DNA of 64,000 bases, taken from Carnimonas bestiolae (GTDB taxonomy: Bacteria > Pseudomonadota > Gammaproteobacteria > Pseudomonadales > Halomonadaceae). Both the position numbers and the translations under genes were made by a program. This document shows positions 45,236-54,009 of the stretch, one piece after another; positions within the stretch are counted from its first letter, which is position 1; every line of letters starts with the position of its first letter. The notes under the pieces are model-generated. The model had not been told where the DNA came from, did not search any database, and saw only the letters and a list, made by a program, of their open reading frames with translations. Location of the stretch: NCBI RefSeq assembly GCF_051251125.1, contig NZ_JBPCZL010000011.1. One strand, written 5' to 3'.

Positions 45236-45904
45236 ATGGCAACCTTCAAGACGCGTGCCCAGGCCGTGGCCGACGATGTACGCAGGCGTATTCTGGCCGG
45301 CGAGTTCCCGGGAGGGTCACAGCTGCGTCAGGATGGCCTGGCATCTGATTACGATGTCAGTCGGATTCCTGTACGTGAGGCGCTACTGGCACTCGAGGCC
45401 GAGGGGCTGGTGGTGTTCCATGCCCATCGCGGCGCCTTCGTGACAGAGCTTTCGCTGCCCCATATACGCGAGATATTCACCCTGCGCTCGCTGCTTGAAT
45501 GCTTCATCCTGCGCAAGGCCATCCCGCGTGCCAGCGAGGAAAGCCTGAATGAGTCCGAACGGGTGCTGGCCAACTATGACCGCGCGCTGAATTCCGGCGG
45601 CGAAATAGACAACTGGAGCGACTATAACCTGGAGTTTCACCGCTCGATTTATGCCCCCGCCAACCAGCCCGAAACCCTGGCCCTGATCATGCAGCTGAAC
45701 CAGCAGGCCGACCGCTATATACGCATGCAGCTTCTATACAGCCGCAAGATCGAAAAGGCCGTGGCAGAACACCACGAGCTGTTGGCGCTGGTACGTAAAG
45801 GCGACATTGACGCTGCCTGCGCGCTGTTAAAGCGCCATATCGATGAAGCCTTTGAAAGCATCGCCAGCGTGCTGACGATTCCTCACTCACAGGATGAGGG
45901 ATGA
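45236..45904 (+). CDS. GntR/FadR-type (FCD) transcriptional regulator
   Basis: The 222-residue protein has an N-terminal winged helix (VADDVRRRILAGEFPGGSQL, DYDVSRIPVREALLALEAEG) and a helical FCD ligand domain from about residue 80, with metal-type residues in DYNLEFHRSIY and HHELLALVRKGD. It is embedded in the hydroxyproline cluster and is the only intact regulator there. ATG 45236 is preferred because aaagga sits 7 bp upstream; the ATG at 45230 is too close to it. Confidence 0.88.
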   Translation: MATFKTRAQAVADDVRRRILAGEFPGGSQLRQDGLASDYDVSRIPVREALLALEAEGLVVFHAHRGAFVTELSLPHIREIFTLRSLLECFILRKAIPRASEESLNESERVLANYDRALNSGGEIDNWSDYNLEFHRSIYAPANQPETLALIMQLNQQADRYIRMQLLYSRKIEKAVAEHHELLALVRKGDIDAACALLKRHIDEAFESIASVLTIPHSQDEG

Positions 45905-45907
45905 TTC

Positions 45908-47257
45908 ATGCCGGGTCCCGAGGTCACATCTACGCTAGGCCAATGCGATCCAACATGGGCTGCCCCCACTGGTAGCACTCATCAGGATGCAGATATCGCG
46001 GTAGTGGGTGCGGGTGTGATTGGCTGTGCAGCGGCCCTGCGCTTCGCCCAACAGGGGCTCAAGGTACAGCTGGTGGATGCTGCCCCCATCGGCATGGGCG
46101 CCTCCTATGGCAACGCAGGGCACATTGCCACCGAACAGGTGTTCCCTCCGGCTGACCCTGCCATTCTGCGCAAGCTTCCCGCTATGCTGGTTAACCCTAA
46201 AGGCCCACTGCGGCTGGACTGGCGCTACCTGCCACGTATTACGCCGTGGCTTTGCAAGCTGCTGGCCAACATGCGCCCGGGCCCTTTCCAGCACAGTACC
46301 TGGGCTCTCAGAGCCCTTAACGAGCATAGTCTGGCAGCCTGGCAAGGACTGCTTGCAAGCATCGGCGAACAGGCACTGCTGGAATGCCGTGGCAACCTAA
46401 GTGTGTATGAGCAACCTCAAAGCAGGAAATCGGCCGACGCGCTACGCAACCGAATGGCCGAACAGGGCGTGGCAGTGGAACATTTATCGCGAGCCGAGCT
46501 ATTCGAGCGAGAACCACACTTGACCCAACGCCTAATGGGAGGCCTTGAATTCAAGAATACTGCTCATGTGGTAGACCCCTACCGAATCGTCATGGCACTG
46601 GCCAGGGCAGCCCAATATCTGGGAGCGCGCTTTACCCAGTGCAGGGTAACCGATGCCAGCTTGAACGCAGAGGGCGTCGAGCTTGTCACGACCACGGGCC
46701 CTATCAAGGCAAGGCGCGTGTTGATCGCATGTGGAGCCCATTCAGCGGAATTGGTCCATAAACTGAGCGGGCAACGCCCCCCGTTGGATACCGAGCGAGG
46801 GTATCATCTGATGCTTCCCCATGAAGTGGGACGGCTGCGGATGCCCGTCAATTCCCTTGAACGCAGCTTTATCATGACCCCTATGGCGGAGGGGTTGCGC
46901 CTTGCTGGAACCGTGGAATTTGCTGGCCTCAAGCGACCGCCACGCATGGCTCGTGCCTGGGGCCTGGCAACACAGGGGAATGCGCTTTTCGATACTCCTC
47001 TGGACACACGTGATGCCGAGCCCTGGATGGGATTTCGCCCATCACTGCCCGATGCCCTGCCAGTGATTGACCGTCTGGCCGAAGGGCGCTTATTACTGGC
47101 GTTCGGCCACCAGCACCTGGGCCTGACCCAGGCGGCACTCACGGCAGATATCCTCAGCAGCCTGATAACGGATGGTTCCGCTACAGCGATGTATTACCGC
47201 GCTGGGAGTTCCCGCCCTATTGACCTGCACCCTTACCGGTTGGCCCGCTTTATCTAG
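45908..47257 (+). CDS. lhpB: FAD-dependent D-hydroxyproline dehydrogenase (DadA-like)
   Basis: The 449-residue flavoprotein of the DAO/DadA family has its FAD-binding motif DIAVVGAGVIGCAAALRFAQ at about residues 29-48. It is followed by GASYGNAGHIATEQVFPPAD and a C-terminal FRPSLPDALPVIDRL-type block with GHQHLGLTQAALTADIL. It should oxidise cis-4-hydroxy-D-proline to 1-pyrroline-4-hydroxy-2-carboxylate, feeding lhpC, at the membrane with electrons passed to quinone. The N-terminal 28 residues are an unusual polar extension, so the start could lie further in. It begins 3 bp after the GntR stop. Confidence 0.87.
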   Translation: MPGPEVTSTLGQCDPTWAAPTGSTHQDADIAVVGAGVIGCAAALRFAQQGLKVQLVDAAPIGMGASYGNAGHIATEQVFPPADPAILRKLPAMLVNPKGPLRLDWRYLPRITPWLCKLLANMRPGPFQHSTWALRALNEHSLAAWQGLLASIGEQALLECRGNLSVYEQPQSRKSADALRNRMAEQGVAVEHLSRAELFEREPHLTQRLMGGLEFKNTAHVVDPYRIVMALARAAQYLGARFTQCRVTDASLNAEGVELVTTTGPIKARRVLIACGAHSAELVHKLSGQRPPLDTERGYHLMLPHEVGRLRMPVNSLERSFIMTPMAEGLRLAGTVEFAGLKRPPRMARAWGLATQGNALFDTPLDTRDAEPWMGFRPSLPDALPVIDRLAEGRLLLAFGHQHLGLTQAALTADILSSLITDGSATAMYYRAGSSRPIDLHPYRLARFI

Positions 47258-47371
47258 CTGGCCCGATTTTTACTCGGTGCCCCCGCCAGAGAGGTTTTGC
47301 CTGATTGTTAACGGCTATGGAGCACCCATGAACAGCGCTGCACCAAGCGTTGTCCCCAGCACGCTTCACGC

Positions 47372-47410
47372 AAACAAAGACGGCGGCCTTGATGGCCGCC
47401 GTCTTTGTTT
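47372..47410. terminator. Bidirectional terminator between lhpB and aroC
   Basis: Seventeen-bp perfect stem opening aaacaaagacggcggcc with loop ttgat. The T-rich 3' arm serves both convergent transcripts. Confidence 0.92.
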
Positions 47411-47441
47411 GGCGTTCAGATAGCCTCAGAGGGCTACGCCG

Positions 47442-48527
47442 TCAGCGCAGCACAGGGGTGTCTACCTGCACGTCGCCATTCTGGCCACGCTGACGCAGCC
47501 AATGGTCAACCAGCGTAAGCGCCATCATTGCTTCAGCGATAGGCGTCGCGCGGATACCTACGCAGGGGTCGTGCCGCCCTTTGGTGACGACCTCAACGGC
47601 CTCGCCTGAGGTATTGATCGAATGGCCGGGAGTGGTAATCGATGAGGTTGGCTTCAGCGCCAGTCGCGCTACGATCGGCTGGCCGCTGGAAATGCCGCCC
47701 AGCACTCCGCCGGCATGGTTGCTGGCGAAGCCTTGCGGCGTGAGCTCATCACGATGCTCGGTGCCATGCTGGGCAACCGCTTTGAAGCCGTCGCCGATTT
47801 CGATGCCTTTCACCGCGTTGATACCCATCAGCGCATGAGCCAAATCAGCGTCCAGGCGATCGAACACGGGCTCGCCCCAACCCGGCGGTACGCCTTCGGC
47901 AACGACCGTGATTTCTGCGCCAATCGAGTTCTGGTCGCGACGCATCTGATCCATGAAGGCTTCCAGTTCTTCGATGCGCGAGTCATCGGCACAGAAGAAC
48001 GGGTTGTCGTTAACACCGTCCCAGCTGACGAAAGGCAGCTCGATCGGCCCCATCCGGCTCATGTAGCCACGCACTTCGATACCCTGCTGCGCCAGCAGCT
48101 TTTTGGCGATCGCCCCCGCCGCCACGCGCATGGCCGTCTCGCGGGCGCTGGAGCGACCGCCGCCGCGGTAATCACGGCGTCCATACTTATGGTGATAGGT
48201 GTAATCAGCGTGCGCTGGACGAAACAGATCCTTGATCGCCGAGTAATCCTTGGAGCGCTGATCGGTATTTTCGATCAGCAGCGCAATCGGGGTACCGGTG
48301 GTTTCGCCCTCGAACACGCCCGACAAAATGCGCACCTGATCGCCTTCGCGTCGCTGCGTGGTATAGCGAGAAGTGCCCGGACGCCGGCGATCAAGATCGT
48401 GCTGCAAATCGGCTTCGCTGAGCGCCAGCCCGGGAGGGCAACCATCTACAATCGCGACCAGCCCAGCACCGTGGCTTTCACCGGCCGTAGTCACGCTGAA
48501 CAGCTTGCCGAAGGTATTGCCTGACAT
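47442..48527 (-). CDS. aroC: Chorismate synthase
   Basis: This 361-residue enzyme makes chorismate from EPSP using reduced FMN. MSGNTFGKLFSVTTAGESHG at the start, YTYHHKYGRRDYRGGGRSSA (with SSARETAMRVAAG following), and GGILGGISSG-like NHAGGVLGGISSGQPI are family signatures. It follows prmB by 37 bp, the conserved prmB-aroC pair. Confidence 0.98.
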   Translation of the reverse strand: MSGNTFGKLFSVTTAGESHGAGLVAIVDGCPPGLALSEADLQHDLDRRRPGTSRYTTQRREGDQVRILSGVFEGETTGTPIALLIENTDQRSKDYSAIKDLFRPAHADYTYHHKYGRRDYRGGGRSSARETAMRVAAGAIAKKLLAQQGIEVRGYMSRMGPIELPFVSWDGVNDNPFFCADDSRIEELEAFMDQMRRDQNSIGAEITVVAEGVPPGWGEPVFDRLDADLAHALMGINAVKGIEIGDGFKAVAQHGTEHRDELTPQGFASNHAGGVLGGISSGQPIVARLALKPTSSITTPGHSINTSGEAVEVVTKGRHDPCVGIRATPIAEAMMALTLVDHWLRQRGQNGDVQVDTPVLR

Positions 48528-48564
48528 AGTGAATTCCTGAAACGTTCAGGCGCAGTACCGCTCT

Positions 48565-49536
48565 CTAGAAAGCGCTGCGCAAATCCTCGGCCGACAGGGC
48601 AAACACCCCGTGACCACCGTGTTCGAAGTCGAGCCACATAAAGGGCAGCTCGGGGAAGGCGTCGATCAGTTGGCGCTCAGAGTTGCCCACTTCAACGATC
48701 AGCACGCCATCCTCACTGAGGTGCTGTGCGGCCTGCTCTAACAGCTGACGGGTAAAGTCGAGGCCATCGTCGCCGGAGCCCAACGCCAGCGCTGGCTCAT
48801 GACGAAACTCGGCCGGCATGTTGGCAAGATCGCGACGATCGACATAGGGCGGGTTGCAGACAATCAGCTCGAAGCGCTGTCCTTCCAGGCCATCAAAGAT
48901 ATCGGAGCGCACCGCCTTGACGCGGTTGCCTACGTCGAAACGGGTGATGTTCTCACGCGCCACGGCCAGTGCATCTTCGCTGATATCCGCGAGCATTACC
49001 GACGCTGTAGGCAGCGCCAGCGCCGTAGCGATGCCAATACAGCCCGATCCGCTGCATAAATCCAGCACCGTGGCGGGATCTCGCTCGGGGAACCAGTGTT
49101 CGAAGCCGCTTTCGATTAATTCAGCTATCGGCGAACGCGGAATCAGCACTCGCTCATCGACCTTGAACAACAGCCCTGCAAACCAGGCTTCCCCTAACAG
49201 ATAAGGCAGCGGCACACGCTGCTCAATCCGCGTGCGGGTTAGCGCGACAATGCGCGCGCGCTCGCTTTCAAGCAGTTGGCTGTCGAGCACCTCAGAGCCG
49301 CTGCTGGCGGGCAAATGCAGCGCGCCCAGCACCAGCGCCACTGCCTCGTCCCAGGCGCTGTCGGTGCCGTGGCCAAAATAGAGAGGCCGTCCGTTGCAGC
49401 CGTGCTCAAGTGCGCTGGCGCACCAGCGCAACATATCGCGCAGCCGCGTTAGCGTGGCGATCAGCTCACTATCGGGCGCGGCGAGCGGGTCGAGAGGAGG
49501 AAGTAGCGGATAGACGGTAGCGCTGCTAGACGACAT
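48565..49536 (-). CDS. prmB: 50S ribosomal protein L3 N5-glutamine methyltransferase
   Basis: The 323-residue SAM methyltransferase has SAM motif VLDLCSGSGCIGIATALA (about 157-174) and catalytic ELIVCNPPYVDRRDL (NPPY at 228-231). It differs from the paralogue PrmC by its genomic partner aroC and the N-terminal GHGTDSAWDEAVALVLGALH, typical of PrmB. It methylates a glutamine of L3. ATG 49536 is used, with a TTG nine bases upstream as alternative; neither has a clear ribosome site. Confidence 0.92.
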   Translation of the reverse strand: MSSSSATVYPLLPPLDPLAAPDSELIATLTRLRDMLRWCASALEHGCNGRPLYFGHGTDSAWDEAVALVLGALHLPASSGSEVLDSQLLESERARIVALTRTRIEQRVPLPYLLGEAWFAGLLFKVDERVLIPRSPIAELIESGFEHWFPERDPATVLDLCSGSGCIGIATALALPTASVMLADISEDALAVARENITRFDVGNRVKAVRSDIFDGLEGQRFELIVCNPPYVDRRDLANMPAEFRHEPALALGSGDDGLDFTRQLLEQAAQHLSEDGVLIVEVGNSERQLIDAFPELPFMWLDFEHGGHGVFALSAEDLRSAF

Positions 49537-49710
49537 AACGTTCAACGTAAAAAATAGATAATGCGCAAATTGTACCCTGCCGCCGTGCTCGACAACAGCC
49601 GTGATCGCAAGGCCAGCGGGGCTGGCCCTATCCCGCTATAGAGTGATGCCTTCACCTTTTCGTCGTCTATCAACCCGTTATACTGGGCGTGCTGCACAAG
49701 GAGATCGACG

Positions 49711-50331
49711 ATGGCGAAGGATGATTCGGCCCCGCCCCACTCACATGCCACGCACAACGACAATGATCGCGACGATGATGAGGTATCGCTGTTTCGTCAG
49801 GCGCTGCATGACGCTGGCGTTGAGCGCATCAGTAAACGTCACCGCAATCGAGCCGAGCTGAAGCGCAACACTGCCTCGCTCGACAACAGCGCCGCCACCG
49901 CACGCCGCCGCGCCGCAGAGATCAACGAGCAGCAGTTGCACGCCCGGTCGCGCACCAGCGACGGCCGTGTCGAACCGGTATCGCCATCGCAGTCGCTGCT
50001 GTTCGCCCTTGGCGATATCGATCAGCGCTTGATTGGGCGACTGAAACGCGGCGAGATCGAGTGGCAGGCGGGCCTTGATCTGCACGGCTATACGCTGGAA
50101 GAAGCGCGCCACCAGGTAGAGGAATTTCTGCACGATGCCGACGCCAAGCGGCTGCGCTGCGTGCTGATTGTGCACGGTAAAGCATGGTCGGCGCAGGCGG
50201 GCTATCCAATTATCAAAAGCCATGTGAATGCGTGGCTGCGCGAGTGGCCGCAGGTGCTGGCGTTCAGCTCGGCAACTTCCAGCGACGGCGGCACCGGCGC
50301 TGTGTACGTCTTGCTCAAGAAAGCACGTTAA
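49711..50331 (+). CDS. smrB: Smr-domain endonuclease, SmrB-like
   Basis: The 206-residue protein has a charged N-terminal region (about 1-110) followed by a C-terminal Smr domain: GLDLHGYTLEEARHQVEEFL, RCVLIVHGKAWS, and GGTGAVYVLLKKAR. In E. coli, SmrB cuts mRNA at collided ribosomes and its gene is also divergent from prmB, which supports the assignment. The normal HGKG motif reads HGKA here. It converges on the hydrolase gene with only 4 bp between stops. Confidence 0.9.
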   Translation: MAKDDSAPPHSHATHNDNDRDDDEVSLFRQALHDAGVERISKRHRNRAELKRNTASLDNSAATARRRAAEINEQQLHARSRTSDGRVEPVSPSQSLLFALGDIDQRLIGRLKRGEIEWQAGLDLHGYTLEEARHQVEEFLHDADAKRLRCVLIVHGKAWSAQAGYPIIKSHVNAWLREWPQVLAFSSATSSDGGTGAVYVLLKKAR

Positions 50332-50335
50332 TCGC

Positions 50336-51202
50336 TTACTCTGATACCTCACCGATAATCGCGGCGGCCACTGCCGCTACCTGTGCTTTTTCCAGATGCA
50401 GATGGTGACCGCCTTCCAGCGCTATCCAGTTGAGCGATGGCACAACAGACGCTGCCTCTCGGGCCGGTTCGCCAAGAATTCCGTGACGCGCCGCCAGCAC
50501 GCTCACCGGACAGCGCAGCGCGCGCAGCATCGCCAGGTTCTGCTCGTGGGTGAAGCGCAGCGGCGACGGACGATGCAGCGCAACGTCGCTACGCAACACC
50601 AATCCTGCCGCTTCTTCACGCAGGTTGCGCGCCACCACCGGCGCGATGGTATCGGCATCGACTGGCGTTACCGCACCCAACACCCGCGCATCGACGGCCT
50701 GCTCGAAGGAGCGATAAGGCCGCCGTGACGAGGCGTCGCGTCGTTTAGTCAGCAGCGCCTCGCGCAGTTGGGTAACCACATGATCGGAGGGCGTGGTCTG
50801 GCTGACTAAGCCATCGATCAGCAACAGCCGTTCGACACGTTCGGGCAGCGTAGCAGCGAGCAGCGTGGCAACAATGGCTCCCAGCGAATGGCCCAGGATA
50901 ACCGCGCGCTCAAGCCCGAGGTCATCGAGCGCGGCCACCACGTCTTCCACGTAATCCCACAGCAGATAGCGCCCCGCTTCGCGCCAGCGCGAATGACCGT
51001 GGCCGCTCAATTCGACCGCCACCAGCTGCACGTCAAGCTGCTCGCACAAAAGCGGTGCCAGTCGCGAGAACGTTGCCGCGTTATCCAGCCAGCCGTGCAA
51101 ACACACCCACACCGGCGCGTCGCGCCGCCCCCAGCGCAGTGCCGCCAGCCGGCCCTGCACCAACTGCTGCGGTGCGCCTTGCGCTGGCTTAGACGAATCC
51201 AT
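50336..51202 (-). CDS. Alpha/beta-fold hydrolase (serine hydrolase-like)
   Basis: This 288-residue cytosolic hydrolase has oxyanion-hole CLHGWLDNAATFSRLAPLL (about 33-51), nucleophile elbow VILGHSLGAIVATLLAA with the catalytic serine, and the C-terminal histidine in LEGGHHLHLEK. It is closest in look to the SERHL/epoxide-hydrolase-like group; the substrate is unknown. ATG 51202 has aaggag 9 bp upstream; an open extension upstream overlaps the divergent small gene and looks non-coding. Confidence 0.85.
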   Translation of the reverse strand: MDSSKPAQGAPQQLVQGRLAALRWGRRDAPVWVCLHGWLDNAATFSRLAPLLCEQLDVQLVAVELSGHGHSRWREAGRYLLWDYVEDVVAALDDLGLERAVILGHSLGAIVATLLAATLPERVERLLLIDGLVSQTTPSDHVVTQLREALLTKRRDASSRRPYRSFEQAVDARVLGAVTPVDADTIAPVVARNLREEAAGLVLRSDVALHRPSPLRFTHEQNLAMLRALRCPVSVLAARHGILGEPAREAASVVPSLNWIALEGGHHLHLEKAQVAAVAAAIIGEVSE

Positions 51203-51303
51203 AACGGTGATCTCCTTTTCCCTTGCTGCGCAGTTCTCTATGATGAAAGGCCCCATTTTAGCCGTTCGCGTCGGCGAGCGCTTACCCAAAACGGATACCT
51301 GCC

Positions 51304-51423
51304 ATGGCCGATCAACGTCAAGACGACGCCCCTTCCTCCCGCTCTGTTGGCCGTAGAACCCGAGCCCCAATCTTCATACTAGTGGTGGTGATTGCACTGA
51401 TTGCTGCATTCGTCATGCGCTAA
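51304..51423 (+). CDS. 39-residue single-span membrane protein
   Basis: The short frame starts MADQRQDDAPSSRSVGRRTR and continues RAPIFILVVVIALIAAFVMR. It has an acidic then strongly basic N-terminus and a 17-residue hydrophobic helix with an Arg cap, a sensible N-in small membrane protein. It ends 8 bp before the AEC permease gene on the same strand, so it probably shares its transcript. The ribosome site is weak (gga 9 bp ahead). It is unrecognised and could be missed by automatic callers. Confidence 0.6.
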   Translation: MADQRQDDAPSSRSVGRRTRAPIFILVVVIALIAAFVMR

Positions 51424-51431
51424 CGCACCCG

Positions 51432-52388
51432 ATGGGTACGATGAATTCACCGTCACTGTGGGCAAGCATGGGGCAAGCGCTTGATGTCACGCTGCCGGTA
51501 TGCCTGCTGATTGCGCTGGGCGCGGTGCTGCGCTGGCGCGCCTTGATTGATGCCGCCTTTATTGCCACCGCCTCGAGGCTGGTATTCACCCTTAGCATGC
51601 CGGTGATGATCTTCTTCGACGTGCTGGCAATCCACCCAGATGCTGTCAATCCAGCGCTGTTGATTTACTTCGCGGTAGGAACCTTGGCATCCCTGGCGCT
51701 GGTGTGGCTGTGGGGCTGCTGGCGCGCCACCGCGGCGAATCGCGCCACCTTCATTCAGGGAGCCTTCCGCGGCAACGGTGCCGTGTTAGGACTGGCCTTC
51801 GCCACCGGCATGTATGGCCATTATGGGGTGAGTCTTGGTGCGCTTTTAATCGCGGTGCTGATTCCCCTGTATAACGGGCTGTCTGTGGTGGTGTTGTCCA
51901 TATACAGCGGCCAGCGCCTCAATGTGCTGCGCATTGCCGGCAAGGTGCTGAGAAATCCGCTGATTATCGGGGTACTGGCCGCACTGCTATGGCGCTTGGC
52001 GGGCATTGGCATGCCGCGCTGGATCGCCAGTGCCGGCAACACGCTGGGCGACCTGACGCTGCCCTTGGCGCTGCTGTGCATCGGGGGGTCGCTGTCGCTG
52101 GCCGAACTGCGTAACAGCGGTAGAGAAACCATCGAAGCCACGCTGCTGAAGATTGTCATTCTGCCGCTGCTGCTTACCTTCGGCGGCTGGCTATACGGCT
52201 TTCGTCATGCTGAGCTGGGCATGCTGTTTCTCTATTTCGCCGCGCCTTCTGCCACCGCAGGGTTCGTGATGGCGAAAGCAATGGGCGGCAACGGCGAACT
52301 GGCGGCCAGCATTATTGCCTTCACTACCCTTGGTGCCATGCTAACGGTGAGCATCGGGCTCTCTATTCTGACGCTGCTACCCGGCTAG
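51432..52388 (+). CDS. AEC-family (auxin efflux carrier-like) permease
   Basis: The 318-residue protein has about ten hydrophobic segments in two five-helix halves separated near residue 150, with VLRNPLIIGVLAALLWRLAGI at the start of the second half and LPLALLCIGGSLSL, as in the AEC/MdcF family. Bacterial members move organic acids such as malonate or malate; the substrate here is not clear. Its TAG stop shares the CTAG tetramer with the convergent sixA stop. Confidence 0.85.
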   Translation: MGTMNSPSLWASMGQALDVTLPVCLLIALGAVLRWRALIDAAFIATASRLVFTLSMPVMIFFDVLAIHPDAVNPALLIYFAVGTLASLALVWLWGCWRATAANRATFIQGAFRGNGAVLGLAFATGMYGHYGVSLGALLIAVLIPLYNGLSVVVLSIYSGQRLNVLRIAGKVLRNPLIIGVLAALLWRLAGIGMPRWIASAGNTLGDLTLPLALLCIGGSLSLAELRNSGRETIEATLLKIVILPLLLTFGGWLYGFRHAELGMLFLYFAAPSATAGFVMAKAMGGNGELAASIIAFTTLGAMLTVSIGLSILTLLPG

Positions 52389-52882
52389 CGTTGACGAATG
52401 GGCGTGAACAACGCTACCTGAGTGGCGCAACCGCTGGCCCATACGTCGGCATCGAGCCCCACCACCTGTGCGGTAGTAAACGGGCTGCCAAGGTGGCCGC
52501 GTCCTTCTACCAGCGCGCCGCTCAGTGACGCCACCAGCGGCATATGGCTGACCAGCAGCCAGTCACCATGCCACTGCTGCAAGGTCAGCCAGTCGATTAA
52601 CGCATCGACACTGTGCTCAGGGGTAAGCTGCTCATTCTCCCGAAGCTGCGGCGGCGCATCGCCACCGTCACACTGCGTCAGCGTTTTTAGCACTTGAATG
52701 GCAGACTGTCTGGCACGCCTGAAGGGGCTGTGAATGATCGTCAGCGGCTCTCCCGGCTGGCGCTGATCGCACAGCCAGCGAGCGCTGCCGCGCACCTGCT
52801 CCTCACCCGCCGCGGTCAGCGGTCGCTCAGCGTCGATAACGCCGCTGGCCGCTTCGCCATGACGCATAATCCATAGCCGCAT
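52385..52882 (-). CDS. sixA: Phosphohistidine phosphatase SixA
   Basis: The 165-residue histidine-phosphatase-family protein has the RHG motif LWIMRHGEA at the N-terminus. PFRRARQSA contains the second phosphate-binding arginine, and WLLVSHMPLVASLSGAL the second catalytic histidine. SixA removes phosphate from HPt domains and, in E. coli, acts on the nitrogen phosphotransfer system. The ATG at 52882 overlaps the gpsA stop as tgatg; a GTG one codon upstream is possible. The gpsA-sixA linkage is seen in related genomes. Confidence 0.92.
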   Translation of the reverse strand: MRLWIMRHGEAASGVIDAERPLTAAGEEQVRGSARWLCDQRQPGEPLTIIHSPFRRARQSAIQVLKTLTQCDGGDAPPQLRENEQLTPEHSVDALIDWLTLQQWHGDWLLVSHMPLVASLSGALVEGRGHLGSPFTTAQVVGLDADVWASGCATQVALFTPIRQR

Positions 52883-53952
52883 CACGAGTCGGTGCTATCG
52901 TGCAGGTGCTGGTGAGCCTGACGCGTGTCCTCACGCGAAAGGGTAAATTCAACATCACTAGCGTGATCATTGCGCATCAATGACTGCGCCATTTGCGCGG
53001 CGGGCACTTGCTCAAACATCACCCGATACAAGCCTTCGAGCAACGGCATATAGACACCGCGCTGCTGTGCTTCGGCGTATATCAGGCGCACTGTGTTAAC
53101 GCCTTCCGCCACCTGCCCCAGTGATGCCACCGCCTGCTCGAGCGACAGCCCTTCGCCCAGCGCTCGCCCAACCCGGAAATTGCGCGACAGCGGCGATGAG
53201 CAGGTAACGATCAGATCACCCACCCCCGCCAGCCCCAGGAAGGTCAACGGATTGGCTCCTCGATCGACCGCAAAACGGCTCATCTCGGCCAGCGCGCGGG
53301 TCATCAGCATCGCCTTGGTGTTCTCGCCAAGCCCCATCGCCTGCGCCATACCGGCCGCGATGGCGTAGATATTCTTGAGGGTGCCGGCCAGCTCTACGCC
53401 ATGGCGATCGCTGTTGGCATAAACGCGGAAATGGTCGCAGCTCAACACGTGCTGGGTAAGCGCGCGGGCGTGCTCATCTTCGCTGGCAATCACACTCGCG
53501 GTGAGTTGATATTGCGCTACTTCGGCGGCCAGGTTAGGGCCAGACAGCACCCCCACATGAGCGCTGGAGGTCTCCTCCATTAGCACATCGCTCATCAGGC
53601 ACAGATGGCCCGCTTCGATGCCCTTGGTGGTACTGATCAGCACCGCTTCGTCGGGAATGAAAGGCGCCGCCTGACGCACCACCTCGCGGAACGCCTTGGA
53701 GGGAATCGCCACCAGCACCAGCGTGGCCTCTTCCAGCACCCATGCCATGTCGGTAGACGCCGCAACCTGTGAATGAATCGCGAAGTCTGGCAGGTAAAGA
53801 TCGTTTACGTGGTTGCGATTTATGCGCTCAGCCAGCGCCGCGTCGCGCAGCCACTGGCGTACCTGAGCACCACCGCTAGCGGCTATGCTGGCAAGCGCCG
53901 TGCCGAAACTACCGCCTCCGATAACCGCCACCTTGGCCGGTGTCTCTTGCAT
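52882..53952 (-). CDS. gpsA: Glycerol-3-phosphate dehydrogenase [NAD(P)+]
   Basis: This 356-residue enzyme reduces dihydroxyacetone phosphate to sn-glycerol 3-phosphate for phospholipid synthesis. The nucleotide motif VAVIGGGSFGTALASIAA is at the N-terminus, VELAGTLKNIYAIAAGMA holds the catalytic lysine, and TFLGLAGVGDLIVTCSSPLS and RNFRVGRALGEG follow. ATG 53952 has aggagt; an ATG six codons earlier is less likely. The C-terminus is about 15-20 residues longer than usual. Confidence 0.97.
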   Translation of the reverse strand: MQETPAKVAVIGGGSFGTALASIAASGGAQVRQWLRDAALAERINRNHVNDLYLPDFAIHSQVAASTDMAWVLEEATLVLVAIPSKAFREVVRQAAPFIPDEAVLISTTKGIEAGHLCLMSDVLMEETSSAHVGVLSGPNLAAEVAQYQLTASVIASEDEHARALTQHVLSCDHFRVYANSDRHGVELAGTLKNIYAIAAGMAQAMGLGENTKAMLMTRALAEMSRFAVDRGANPLTFLGLAGVGDLIVTCSSPLSRNFRVGRALGEGLSLEQAVASLGQVAEGVNTVRLIYAEAQQRGVYMPLLEGLYRVMFEQVPAAQMAQSLMRNDHASDVEFTLSREDTRQAHQHLHDSTDS

Positions 53953-54009
53953 TCCGTTACTCCTAAGCAAACTGCGTCATCACCCGGGGAATCCGCCGCG
54001 CCTATGCGC

